This document shows positions 13,401 to 26,600 of a DNA stretch of 64,000 bases, piece after piece; the first letter of the stretch is position 1; each line of letters starts with the position of its first letter. The notes under the pieces were generated by a model, which did not search any database, was not told the DNA's origin, and saw only the letters and a program-made list of their open reading frames with translations. The stretch spans positions 32,276,162-32,340,161 of the forward strand of contig OU612067.1 in the NCBI GenBank assembly GCA_914767715.1. Reading direction: 5' to 3'. The position numbers and the translations under genes were made by a program. The DNA comes from Membranipora membranacea. Lineage: Eukaryota; Bryozoa; Gymnolaemata; Cheilostomatida; Membraniporidae.

Positions 13401-14547
13401 TTTACCCCGTAGCTCCATGCTTAGAGTTATACTTGTCAGAGAATTTGCTGACTGTGATGTTTTCAGGTATAACAGTCACTAATGATACCCTGCTAAAATT
13501 CCAAAAACAACATGGACTAGGATATAGAAAGCATGGCGCTCAACAGTTTTATTTGTCATCCCTAAACTGCTTATTGTCTTAATTGTCTAATATCAATAGG
13601 GTGCTAGTGAGACAAACACGAAGATTCTATACTGTTTGAATTTTCCATGTTAACATATGCAAGGTATTCACTTATTATTTTATCTAACAGAACTGCATTA
13701 AAGTCATGAAACAATTAAATTATCCATTAGTTTACCTCTGTCTCTCCTTCCCTTTCTTCTTTGTACTCTTTGGTCCTCTTCCTCCAGAGCTGCTGATATC
13801 TGGAGCCTTAGCACTGCTCGGAGCCACCCCCACATTGAACCCTGACCCGTCTGGCTCTCCCACCGTCCCGTCGTCGTTTATATTTATACCTCGGGCCTGA
13901 GCCTCTCTGATCTGTTCTGGGTCTGTCTTATCGATGAGAGTGTAGCGATCTCGTAACTTAGCCTCGATATCAGACTCCATCGATCTGTGGAGGTAAAAAA
14001 TATAAGATTATAAAGGAGTTGATTTTTTTCATAGCATGTGTATGCACAAACTTATTATTTTGAACCCAGAAATCTTGATGAGGTGCTGCGGGAGTTTTGT
14101 GCTACTGTTCTTTATAACAAAAAGAGTCGAAGAGGTTTCAGATCAGAACTTGATAACCTTTCACTTGATTTTTTTTTTCAGTTGTATAGACAAACTTGCA
14201 ATCTCCGCTGCCTCTCTGGCGGTTATGGTTCGCAAAGGGTACCATGGGTCCCAGGAGTCCTCTACTCAAAAGGGAATAACTATTTGCGTGTCAAAGATAA
14301 TAGGCTTATCGACTTACTGGCACATCTCCCTGAATGCCTCATACACTCCGCCGATCTGTCGGATGTTGATGATATCGATCTCGTCCAGCTCTGAGCTGAT
14401 ATACTTCCTGACCTGCTGTTTAATCTCAAACTTCTGTTGCTCAGAGAGAGGCTCATACGTCACCATCGAGCGATTGTTCAGCGTGTCGTGCATCGCCAAC
14501 TCCCTCTTCAGATTCGTAATATCTTTTTCTAGTTTTTTAACCATAAG
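10479..14547 (-). CDS. KIF9: KIF9 neck, coiled coil and tail exons 8-14
   Basis: Exons 8-14 carry the neck and tail, rich in Lys/Glu heptads. MVKKLEKDITNLKREL in exon 8 is the neck coiled coil. Exon 10 is a low-complexity Pro/Ser/Thr linker, poorly conserved in the family. Exon 11 (TRQLAFEDFKKEKGQEINR) and exon 12 (EEEFLEIKNLKTFKQNYR) match the conserved C-terminal coiled-coil region. The final exon ends in a basic tail (PPAKMEIQIR) and stop at 10479. Confidence 0.92.
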
Positions 14548-17500
14548 CTATAAACAAAATAAGTTTACGTTGTTTTAAGGTTGCCTTGTGCCTTTTTGAT
14601 TTGCTGCGCCACCAGATCTCCAAGGCGTATTGTGGCCTCTAACTCAATGAATTATTTTTTATCACTCCAACTCACATATTCATGAACACAAATTTACTAC
14701 ATAATATAGAATAACAGCCAAGTGTTACAAATGAAAAGATCGATCCCAGGGCAAAGAAATCTTAGTTCAGAGCTAGTGACCTAGTAAAAGGTGTCCCGGC
14801 TCGACTTCAACTACTGAAAGCATCTCAAGGATGATTTATCATTGTAACAAAATATTTATAGTCAGATTATAAGAAAATTTAAAAGATGCACAGTTGTCTC
14901 GGGTTGTCTCCCCTTTTGATGACAGCGTCTGACAGTAACCATTTTACGTTCAAAGGTGGATTTATGAAAGCTTGTTGTTTTTTAAAACAGATAGCACACA
15001 GCAAATTTGCCTCTGACCAACTGAAGGTAGAATATACAGCTAAGTAAAAGACTCACAGTGGGATCAACTTGTTCATTGACAGCGGGTTCTGAGGCTACAC
15101 ACATCATCCTGGTAGCGAATCGGAGGGTGGATACCGTCTCGTCTAACTGTTCTTTCTCTCCCCAGATATTAGCTATCAGAATCTGTAATACGTAAATAGG
15201 TTATGTTAGGGCACTAACGTGAGTTGCTAGCACTTTTGTGGATAGTTTCCATTCAGATGAGCGATAACTACAAATGCAAGCTCAAACCAATCTCTGACAT
15301 GAAATGTGTACAGATGCTGTTTGACGTGAGAGCTTGTGGCTGACTGGATGGCAGCCAGAAAAAATCAAATTAATAAAGAAGCATGGCATGGCACAATATG
15401 TCATAACCAGACCCATTGCTTTGTGTGTCATATAATCATCTACACCCATAAGACAAGACTATTCCAGACTTACTGTATCACATGACCCTCCGATGGAATC
15501 CTTTAGTACATGAGTAAGTTTACTTTGTCTGAACGGTACATGATCCCTTCTCTTATCAGCAAGAGCGATAACACACTGCTCCAGGAAGGACAGTGACTTA
15601 TTTATATACATAGCTTCCTCTTTTACTCTGCCTTCTGACTGTAAGGTGATAGAAATACCCAACAATCAAATAAGTGTTTAATGTTTTCGGGACTATGACT
15701 TTGCCTTAGGAAATGATAAAACGAGGGTTCTTTTCCCAGCACAAGGACAAAGAACTTGTTCTGGTTTCATTGATTGATACCAAAATTATATTTCCACTCT
15801 CATGTTTATTGAGATATATCAAGCTTAACAAGAAACTGATGATAAAATGATCTGCTCCAGTGCCTCACTCCTTACAAGTTTGTTTTATGAGGATGTTGCT
15901 TGGATTTTTGTCAAAAATAAATTTTTGAACAACTTCATATCTCATCATTTCCCCTTTCCAATTTATGAAATGTAAATGGCTTCTGCGAAATCAATGAATG
16001 ATATATATGTATATATCGATCTTGTTTTAACTACAGGAATAAATCAAATCATCAGTTTACTCTCATTCCATCACTAAGTCAACACATTATTTGAATTCTA
16101 AATTTGGAGCTTGTTAAAACTTTCCTCCAAATTAATTAATTAAATTTAAATGATTAGATCTACTTTAGTTTGTTAGTTATAATTAGGGTTGAGATATCAT
16201 ATCTAATATAAGCAAATCTTTTCTACCAAAATAAGACAATAGTCACATTTGTTTGCTGAGCTGTTGAGAATTGCTGAATGTAAGTCCACACATTGTTATA
16301 TATAGTTGACAATAATGAGGTCAAGAATTTCAGATAATGCTGAGTATTGATTAAAAAAGCAGTCAATACTTCATTGATCCTTGTTATGAGGTCTAATTAT
16401 TGACTTTATTACAGCCAACAGTATGCTGGTTATCCAAAAGTACCCACTATCAGTTTTAAAAGTTGGATATAACCCTGAGAACGACAAGTATGAGCACACA
16501 AAAACTTGCCCCAGTCACCCCCCCCCCTGTATGAAGCCTATGAAGCCTGCATCATAACCATCTAATGAGTTTTGTGGTAATCACCAAACACATTGTACAT
16601 AACGTCTTTTCTATGTTATGAGCTGTGGCATAATTTAAACTCACCAATGTTTTGCTAAGGCGCTCAGAGCCGGCCAGGTCGACAAAGTTGAGTTTAGATG
16701 TGGTGTAGACAGCGTTAGACATGACACGGGATCTCGATTCTACACTCAGCATGAAGATACAGTGAGATCGAGAGGAGGCAGCATTCAGAGAGTGCTGGGC
16801 GATCACTCGGTTTGTCTCACCCTGAAAAACAGAGAGCATCGGTATAGTATTATCTGAGAAGCTGAATATTCTGGATGGCCACTGCGATATTGAGAAGTAA
16901 TTGTCTCACAGATTGCAGGTTCGCATGAATACAGTTTATAAGCTGACACTAATAAATAATTAAACTCTTTCCCATATTCAATACCCATAAGCATATAAAT
17001 ATTTTTGTGTATTTATATGTTTACGCCAATAACAATCTGTTAGGGCGCGGTCACTTTGCATAAAGGCCATTTCTGTTTTTGGTCCTATTTCCTCGCCTGG
17101 ACAGAGGAAATAAATGACTTCCTCAATATTCATCTCACAACAAAATGCTTCAGCTTTGATGTTTATGTGTTCAATGATTGAGTGTTTAATGTGTGAGTAT
17201 TAGATGGTGCTACCTCAAACAGTAGGTTGAGAGCCTCCTCTTCTGTTTGAGCGAGATGCTGACTCAGCCCCTTCACATATACACCGTTCTCATCTTCTCC
17301 TATCGCCATCTGAGCAGAGCCTTCAGTCTTCTCAAGGAAAGGCTGGGGAGACAATAAGTCGTACATGTGCTCGTTATATATCTCCAAATAAGATATCCTG
17401 TGAGATAGAAATTACGTATTACATTTATGTGAGTGTTTTGTTTTGTGAAGACTATTTTTTACTAGTCAAGTTACTTAGGTGGCTGACAAAAAAAAGAGAA

Positions 17501-18917
17501 AGTTTTGCTTACAACTTAACCTGATAATCAATAATACCAGGACTTGAGCTGGCTGGTGTAGACTTGTGTGCTGTTTCAAACTACATTTTTCTTCAAGCGA
17601 GAGGCTCAGTAAGATTGCTCAGTCTATAAACATCTCACATGTATCAGCTTTGTGGCATTTCTCTAGCACATCTGGAAACCTCATGCCTATGCTTCACAAC
17701 AACTTGGCGATTATTACCATCGATGCATTTAAGATATGATGAACAACATAGGCCTATTCATCCAAGGTAGAAATGGGCCTGCCCAGTGGTTATTTGGTTG
17801 GTTGTAGTCCGTGAAGCTTACCTGACATTAATAGAGTTGTCAGACTGCTCCTCGATCTCCTTATAAAGCTGCTGTAGAGACCTGGGTATTAATCCTCTGT
17901 GTTTGTAGTTCTCTGTGGCTCCAGTCATAGTGAACGTCTTACCAGCTCCTGTCTGACCGTAACAAAGTATAGTACCTGTCAATATCCATAAAGATGTGAA
18001 AATATACAATAGTTTGTTATTTATGTTTGTAATCCATAATATTGGTAGTCCTAGTATGGGTGGGTGTGTATAATATTAACAGTCCTGGATGCGTCATCAC
18101 TTTCAATTTATCAATTTTTCATCTGTCTTCTATTCTTGTTTATCAGAGGTCTGGCACAGTAGAAGGTCCTAGATGAAACCTTTTAAGTCCCTTCACCCAG
18201 CTTTTCATACCATTATATCCGTTGATACATCTGGACAGGATTGGTTTGGCAGTCCTTTCAAATACATCAGTTTGATCACAGTTGTGAAGGATACCATCCA
18301 TCTTAAATGACCAGTCTAGGATCTGGTTGTTGACAACTCCATGTCTTTCTTCCCTCTTCACATGCAAGTTTATTGTCTGAATAATTGAATGTAAAATTAT
18401 CAGACACTATCGTAATTACACAGTACGAAAATAAAGGCGTCAAAGCTGAGCCTTCTACTTTGAAATCAGTAACAGGACTAGAACAGAGAGAGCAGGTAAC
18501 AGCATGCCAGCAACAAGAACAGCCTTAAAGCAATCAATTACTAACCATCAATGAAACTCATCTTACCTTTTTCATGGAAAAACAATTCTAAAATGAAATA
18601 CTGGCAAAATGAGCATGGGACATACACAAACACGTATTCAGCACTATCCCATTAATTTCACAATGAACTTGTCATTTTTTTTATTTGTAGTCTAGATGAG
18701 AAACTGACCAATATACCTGAACAAAAGTGTTTCATTCCAGTAATTATCATGGAGGTCATGACATTGATTTGTTGAAAAGTGACGATGTGTGCATGGAAAG
18801 AATATACATATACCATACCTTGTTATCATTCCGGAGGTCTATATTATCATCAGCAAACTTAGAGGTTGGCCGTGTGCGCACCCACACCTTAACTTTCTTA
18901 GAGCGAGAAGCACTCAT
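10479..18917 (-). CDS. KIF9: Kinesin-like protein KIF9, complete gene
   Basis: Fourteen minus-strand exons join with consistent phases to 819 codons plus stop: 18917-18819, 18376-18211, 17975-17822, 17397-17214, 16821-16645, 15638-15474, 15182-15057, 14547-14318, 13984-13736, 12662-12483, 12207-11999, 11719-11540, 11294-11182, 10706-10479. Vertebrate KIF9 is about 790 residues. The N-terminal motor has the P-loop GQTGAGKT, switch I SSRSH and switch II DLAGSE. Family-specific stretches seen are GVVNN, ATENYKHRG, YINKSLSFLEQ, RYTLIDK, GVAP and AEIQYCQ.LVDQCRH. KIF9 (KLP1 in Chlamydomonas) is an ATP-driven, microtubule-stimulated motor on the central apparatus of motile 9+2 cilia, so the animal should have motile cilia or flagella. 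The donor of exon 10 (AG/GTTCGC) is weak but is forced by frame. Confidence 0.95.
15057..18917 (-). CDS. KIF9: KIF9 motor domain exons 1-7
   Basis: These seven exons (residues 1 to about 357) encode the whole kinesin motor. The start ATG at 18917-18915 is followed by a basic lead (SRSKKVKVWVRTRP), as in the family. The intron after exon 2 splits the Gly codon just before TILCYGQTGAGKT. Exon 5 ends after SERLSKTL and exon 6 resumes with SEGRVKEEA, matching the family loop. Exon 7 encodes the LDETVSTLRFA segment that closes the motor. All nucleotide-contact motifs are intact, so an active ATPase is expected. Confidence 0.93.
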
Positions 18918-20655
18918 TGTCACAACAGTGGAGATATCTACAAAACAATTAGAAATTGATATTACAGTTTCAAGTTACCAAAACTTGCTGCAATTTGCAG
19001 CCAACACAAGTTAATAAGACTGCATACTGATAGAAAGTGGGACCAATACTGGTGCAATCAACTAGAAAGCAGCCATAATATTATGTCTTTATTTGAGGCT
19101 AGCTGCATTATAATGCCTCAAAACAACTATTGGCTCAAGGTTTTGTTCACAATAGAGAGGAGGAGGCCTAAGTGACAAAGTAACAGACCACTATCTCATA
19201 ATTGTCATTGACAAAGTTACAAAATTAAACCAATGTCACTTGTTATGGCACTAGCTAATATGTTGACCTTCTTGGCTTGATAGTTGATAGTGAGACAGTG
19301 TCTATGTAATGGTGCCCTCTCAAAAATAAAGCCTTATTTCACAGTCCCTTCTCTCTCATCTGGCATGCAATGCAAGTGCAGAAGCTTGCTGGTGAAATGA
19401 GAACACAAAATTCTGACAATATTGTAGAAGTTGTAGGATAGGAGGTTTCTTACCTAGCACTGTGTTATGGTTACTAGCTGATAAAGCCTGTTATGTTCTC
19501 TAAAACCAAGAGTCATATAATTACCCTTGCTAAAACTTTAAAATCTGTCCTGAACTGCCTATTTAGTTCTTATTTGTCTAAAAGTCACTATAGCAACAAT
19601 ACAAGATCTCGCTATAACCGGAAATCACACGCTGGTAGAGAAACATGGCAGCCCCCTGTACAATAGCCCTAAATCATAAACTGCTAGATAAATAGATATG
19701 CAAAAGCTGGACAGATAGAGTGAACCCCTCAGTCCGATGAGATATTGGGCTAAATTTGGAATTTTCAGGGAAAACTCCTACTATAAACCATCAAGGAATT
19801 TCCCAGATCATACTCCCTGACCAAACCAGAATTTGTGGACACATCAGTGAGTGGGAAGTTGTAATTCAGTAGTGATCAGTTTCCTCAACAATGATGACTC
19901 ATGTCAAGAGTCAATATATCATTATTTATTTATTATGGTCGGTGCATGTGTGTCAGTCACTAGTCAGACTCATCATGTGAGTTGCTGTTACTATGATGGC
20001 TGGTAGTATTTTATGCTTGAAATATGAGCTTGCATGTAAGCTATTGTATGCACAGTGACAATGCCTATCCAACTTGTGTTTTTCTTCACACCACGAACTA
20101 GTTGTGAGGAGTTAGTCAGGCCTAACAGAACCATTGTTGATTCGAAGGCATATATATGGAATTACAAGCGTGTATTCATTGTCAATGCTCATGATCAAAC
20201 AACCTCCCTTCCCAAACAAGGACCATGGTTGCTTTAGGGGAAGGTAGTTGGTCATGTAAAGTATGCATGCTTGTAACTCCTACTTGGTTTTGTTATATTG
20301 AGTTGAAGTTGCTAGTGTGTTGATTTAGAATGATAGAGAGATAGAATGATAAATGATCTGATGGCCAGATGGTTCATATCTATCATTCATAGCTTTGAAA
20401 ATCGTGAGTGTTTCAACCACACTAGTGGTGGCCTCAAGTTGTTTGAAGTGTTATTTTGTTGTTCTTAACAGGAAATAGTCGATGGTGTTGAAGCATTAGA
20501 AAATTGAAGAATCGGTGACGTGCTGTGTTGTTTACTCGAGAAAGCTACAACTCACATTATTGCAGATTTATTGTGTTTAGATTGCAGTTTACAGTGTTGT
20601 CTATTTTACTTTGTTTACAGCCGACCAGGTTTAGGGATTATCTGCACATCACAGG
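18918..20655. promoter_or_regulatory. Shared upstream region of divergent KIF9 and ALS2
   Basis: The two start codons point away from each other across 1.7 kb, so both promoters and 5' UTRs must lie here. An AG at 20620-20621 after a T-rich run (TTTGTTTACAG) could be the acceptor of an ALS2 5' UTR intron, 36 bp before the ATG. No TATA box was convincing for either gene. No exon or repeat was recognised. Confidence 0.5.
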
Positions 20656-23636
20656 ATGTCTGCCTCTAGCTCCGGCCTCAGCCCTTACCATACCTACGTA
20701 TGGAAGGGAAACACTGACCTGGCTCTCACAAGATGGCCGATGAATGCCAGAATCAAGCAGATGTCGCTAGGCTTTCACCACTCTGCCTTCCTGACATATG
20801 AAGGACGAGTGCTCACCTGTGGACATAATACATATGGACAGCTTGGTATCGGTGCGGAGGACAGCGCCTACATGGATCCTATACAAGTGTCTGATCTTGA
20901 TGGTAAAACACTTCACAAATCAAGAAATGAGCCTTTCATTTAGAATAAGAAATGAAAATTAGCAATGTGACCGCAATCTTGCTTGAATTCCTTGCTTTTG
21001 CGATCTCTGGCAGGTCATACTCACTCCTCAGGGAACGATTTTTAGTGATTTATGTAGGTAATAGTGTAAAAACCCTCTTTGCTCTACCACCCACTTATCT
21101 AATTCACACAAAAAATGAAGTTTTGGAAAAATATAATTTGTTGATAATAGTTTCAGTCAATGCCTCCCTATCTATCAGCAATAACTTTTTGTGGGTCTGA
21201 AAGTCTTGTCGAACCTTTCAGCATTACTCTACAGTATCAAAAGTAAGATAAACCAGTTTCGGCTGAGGGCTTCATTGTGAAGCAGTTATTGGAAGGTTTC
21301 TGTCTGCCAATCTCCCAATTCTTGTCATTGCATGTGTTATAGGAGCTCGTACTGTTCTTTATGTGCAATGCAATAGGATATCTGACACACTGGGCTGAAT
21401 ACTGGTGTTATATATTTTTGACAGCATGACAATGTATCATATGCTCAGGAACCACAGAAGTTTCAGAATAAAATATTGTAATATTTACTGGGTGAATGAG
21501 TCATGAAGTAATTTCGTAAAGGAACTTCCACCATCATCAAAAACCAATTTTTTAATGCTAATGTAAGGAATTACTGGAAATAGAGCACTAATGATATTTT
21601 AAGGGAAGGGTTTCTCTTCTCAATCTGGCAATGTACTTAGGCTACAAACGCAATGCTTTTTTACACATGTCGGCTGTGTCACAAGACGTAGCATGGGGAA
21701 GCTGGTTAAAATAATACTTTAACTGTTACCCAACATACACTGATATATATATTAATATATATGTCCACATATTAACTCTCCTGTGGCAGTATTATCAACA
21801 GGACTATACACCGACAAACAAGCAAAGCCTGTTAAAATCTTTGACTTATGTGCAACACAATCATGTGACCATTGTGAACATGGGATAGCAGCTAGTGCAT
21901 TCCTCATACCAATCAATTGTATATATGCTGCAAAATTCTTTATATTATTTATGGTGGTACTATATTGTATGTATTATATATCACAGTATTATATTTTAGG
22001 TGAGATTATCACGAGTGTAGCTGTAGGACTTCATCACACAGTGTTTGGTACCAAGTCTGGTAATATCTACTGTTGTGGAGATTCGTCACAGGCGCAATGT
22101 GGCAGTCTAGAGAAGCCTCACTTTAATACACCTGTATGTGTGGCCTCGTTCAACTCACCTGTCAAAAAGGTAAACATGGTATACCGCATCTTTATCCTTG
22201 GAAAGTTAATGAAACAAAATTAGAATGGTCTATAGCTGCAGACAATTCCACTGATGATCTATTGAATCCATTACGGTTGTGATTACTTTGCGGGAGATTA
22301 TGGAAATGGTACAGCAACCCCGCTTCGATATTATTGTGTGTTTATGCTGACAATATTGCTGCTCTAATCAATAATTGTTTATATCAAGGAGGGGTAACAC
22401 ATAATAGTTCCTCCTTGGTTATATGCTCAATTGAATTTCTAAATTTTGTTTATCTGTTAAATGTTAATATGTATTGAGTTGACAGATGGTGAGTTATATG
22501 ATAGGTTTATTCCAACAAGGAAGTGTGCTTTGCTTGTTTAATGACTCATGTAACTGTGAAGTGCTCTCATCATATTTCACTGTTAAGGAAGTAGGCCTAT
22601 ATCCTCCTGAAGATGATCTCATCTGGAATGAGTATCACTAGCATAAAACTGGAACATTCTAAAGCCGGAAAATATGCCCTGGCAGAATTTTGATTAGAAC
22701 GATGTTGTTACCCTCAACAATGCTTTGTCATTGAAAAGGGGCTAGCCAAGATTACTCGAACCAACCTAGGTTCAGGTCTCAGAGACCCATATAGCTCAAC
22801 CATGATACAAGGACTCTCCCTCTCCCCACAGTGACTTATTCTTAACTTAGTAGTCGGTACATGTTCTATTCCTTGTTTTTATTTACAGGTAGACTGCTGT
22901 TCGACAGCGTCGGTTTGTTTATTAGAAGATGGTAAGCTCTATGGTTGGGGTACTGGAGATATACTCAAAGATACCCTCATGGTCAAACAACAGGTACAAT
23001 ATTATAATATGTTATGTAGGCCTAGTATGTGGCACAGCTCAGGCAAGGGTCAACATTCAAAAAGCTGGTGTTCTGTCATTGTTGAGAATGCTGCATGCAT
23101 ATGAAATGTTGATGGTGCATGTAACCCATCCTTGTGAATCCTTAACCCTATTGCATTAGAAAACTGCGACACAGAGTTTATGTTTCTTAATCTGATTAGA
23201 GCCCATAAGTAATATGACTCCGGAGGAGCCCGGGTTTCTGGAGCCAGGGTTTCCGGAGCCAGGGTTTCCGGAGCCAGGGTTTCAGACCAGAGTCTCAGAC
23301 CAGAGCCAGGGTCTCAGAGTATCGCACTATGTCCTAGAATCGATTGACATATTTGGTGTTGCTGCTCGTCGCAAAAGTTGTAGTATGAAACACCCATTTG
23401 ATATTAATTTTTATCATAATTGTGACTTTTGAAGGTGTTAGAGCCGTCAGCATTCAGGTTTATAGAGGATAGAGTTGTGTTAGATGTATCATGTGGTACT
23501 AACTTCATAGTAGCTGTTATAAAGAAGGCTCACTCATCTACTAAAACACTGAAGACTAAGAATAACTATGTGATCGTACATAAATCTGACAGCGAACTGG
23601 AGGCTTATAACAGCATGGATAACGGCAGCAATTCAG
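20656..23636 (+). CDS. ALS2: ALS2 exons 1-4, N-terminal RCC1-like repeats
   Basis: Exons 20656-20902, 22000-22169, 22889-22993 and 23435-23636, phases 1, 0, 0, 1. They give residues 1 to about 241. Blade signatures are visible: [40 protein letters not shown] and [14 protein letters not shown]. The start ATG at 20656 heads the frame; the frame just upstream is not coding-like. Exon 4 ends in an acidic/polar run that opens the linker. Confidence 0.9.
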
Positions 23637-26600
23637 GTACATCATCACTATTATGGAAATTAATTTGACTATGTGACCCTTTTTTACATCCTGTATCCAT
23701 GTCCCCTGTGAGTTATCTTATCTTCGTGTTATCTACCCTAGAAATATAAATGTTAGCTAGTGTTTAGTTAAGCTAGTTTGGGGTGGCTCAATGTTAGCTA
23801 GTGTTTAGTTAAGCTAGTTTGGGGTGACTCAATGTTAGCTCGCACCTCTTTTACCAGCTAAGGTGGAAGTTTATATCCAGTAATGAGGTTAACGTTACCA
23901 GTCATAATTTCAGCTATTTCAAGCCTCCGCGAGACGTCAAATTTTTCCTCGTGCAATGACTTTACTCCTCAAATGTGGTTAATCGGCTGGTCGTCGCAAA
24001 GCTTGTTTTGTTTCTGACCAACGATTTGAATGGGATTTGGCTCTCGTGCCTGGCAGATGATGTTGAAGGTGAACTGCTGTTTGCATTACTCGAATAGTAG
24101 GCATATTAATTAGGAGCAGTGCCCTAAATCCAATGCTCCAGCCTGTTTATAGTCATACTTGTACCATGTACAAATCAGGATCGGAATACTACAGCTCCTG
24201 TTTTTACATTTGTTCAGCAGAGCAAAGATAAACATATTTAAACCTATTGATAAGGGAATTTTTGAAACAGAAGTGGTATAGATTTACTTCACTAGGGGTG
24301 GTAGTAGCACTATCCTCAATATAAGGCATTGATAAGTACTAAGGCTACAAGTACAAAGCTTCGCCTATCTAGTGGATGTGTAATCTTTGTGTTGCTGAGA
24401 AACGAAACTTAATTTAATATGATAATCACTGATCAGGCCATGGAAGCATGCCTTCAGGCTAACACATTATTGCCATAACTACTGATATCCCGCTTACAAT
24501 CATCTACACAATCATTTACAAATAATAATTAGTAGTAAATAATTGCAGGAGTTGTTATGCCTTGTGCCCCTCGTTGATGTGTGCCTGCAACCTGGCCTCG
24601 TGGCCCAATGGATAAGGCGCCTGACTACGAATCAGGAGATTCCAGGTTCGAGTCCTGGCGGGGTCAAATAGGTTTTTCTGGCCTTGTGGGAGCCTCTACT
24701 TTGCTTTAGAATACTTACATGGGCGATTTCAAAGCACCTGTTTACGTCTGCTAGCCAAATAATCTCTGTGAGACTGTTGAGCAAGCAGATATTGATGCAA
24801 TAGGCCTCCTCAAAGGTATTCTATCAATAATATAATGTTGTAGTTGATATTTGGGGCATTTGTCCCTATCGGCTCGATGTTAATAAGTCACAAAATGAGC
24901 AAATTCGGAGTTGTCTATATTTGATCAAGAGGAGCTGACTCTAATATTGATCCATAAATCAAGGATTTCCAGCTCCTTGCTGAGATGGGTTGTGATACCA
25001 TTATGTGAATAATTGAACTTTCAGTTACAAATACTTTATAGAGGAAGTGTATTGATCATGATTTGAGGTATCTAAGTTTTCTTATGTGACAGTATGGAAC
25101 TTGGTAAATGGATTGCTGCTGTCATTTGAATGTACTTGAAAGTTTCCCATACTTTGTATAACACCTCAATTACACTACAGGGAGGGCACATATGAAATAT
25201 GTTCATCAAGTGTTGGTGATCTTAACTTTCGTTTGTGTTGCCATGGTGATTCAACCAAACCCAATTTTCAGACAATAATTTTGTTATCCCTGTTATTAGC
25301 TGCAGTTAGAATGTAGGGTTTTTTGTGCCTATCGGAATTCTATTCTAAAGGTTGGTGCAGCTCACCACCTGGCCTCATGGCCCAATGGACAAGGCGCCTG
25401 ACTACGAATCAGGAGATTTCAGTTTCGAGTCCTGGCGGGGTCAAATAATTTTGACATGGGTCATGAGTATGTTGTTGATAAGATGGGCAAACAAAACGAA
25501 GTTGATCTTCATTGGATAGGTGACAAAAAGCAGAAGTAATATTATTTCAGCAACAGCTCCATGCATATGTTGAGCATTGAAGGCCAGTCCTATAGGTTTA
25601 GTCTAGCTATCAACCTATCACAGGATGGATATTAGAATTTAGGCAATAAACAAACTTCAAACTTCAAAGCTCTGATGGAATATGTTTCCTTTTTTTATTA
25701 GAATTTGTCCTCACTTACTTTTTTAAGTAAAGACAATTCCTACTGTGAAATATCACCAATTCTTGGAGTCGCCTTTGTTAATCATCGGTATTTTGTGATT
25801 GTAGGTTTGGGTGATCGAGGTCACTGCCCACTAGGGCTAGAGGTCACAGAGGAGCACGTATTTCTCCCCTCTTCAGGCTCGAGCAGTCCGGCTAGTCTGA
25901 AGAAATACCCGACTAGATCTCCCGTCAGTAAGAGCAGAGCGGGATCAATATCTAATCAGGTTAATGCTTACTTAGGCTACTTGCTGTTCCCTTCATGACT
26001 TGACAATTTTGAGACAGGCACTGTAGGATTGCTCAGGCTTTGGACCAAGCTTAATTTATTTCACTACTCAATTGAAAAATTAAATGTTTGGTTATCTAAG
26101 GAGAGGTCACCTCATGTAATTAAAAATAATCTGGCCAGTGCTTAACTTTGCAGAAGACATAGTTGAATAAGCTCCTAACCAAGAATATTTCATGCTTGCA
26201 GGTTTTAGTTCTTGATTCATACCGAAACGTCTGGGTAGCAGTATGTAATTCTTTGTCTCGTTTTGAAGTATCGTAAAAAGAAGAAAATAGAATAGTATAT
26301 GATATTGTTCTGTTTGTGAACATATGACAATGATGTGTGAGTGTTAAAATATTGATAAAAATAACATGGTTAACACAGTCAAGAGGTTTTCATTTTTTTG
26401 TTGCATTGTAGATGCCAGTGTCGACGGGCTCTAGTGTAGATTCACTGAACACAGCCATTGAGCTATCCGATCACCCTCCTATAAGACAGGGGGAGGAAAC
26501 TACTGAGCTAAGAAGTAGGTCTGCTACTGTGGTGTCACACCATGCTGTCAGTATCAACGTAAACCAGAACGAGGCTGAGCAGTGGCTCCAGCAGCGTATC

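Noticed and set aside
14036-14578. 180-codon plus-strand frame
   Set aside because: It lies over KIF9 exon 8 and its intron on the opposite strand; the minus strand encodes conserved kinesin sequence.
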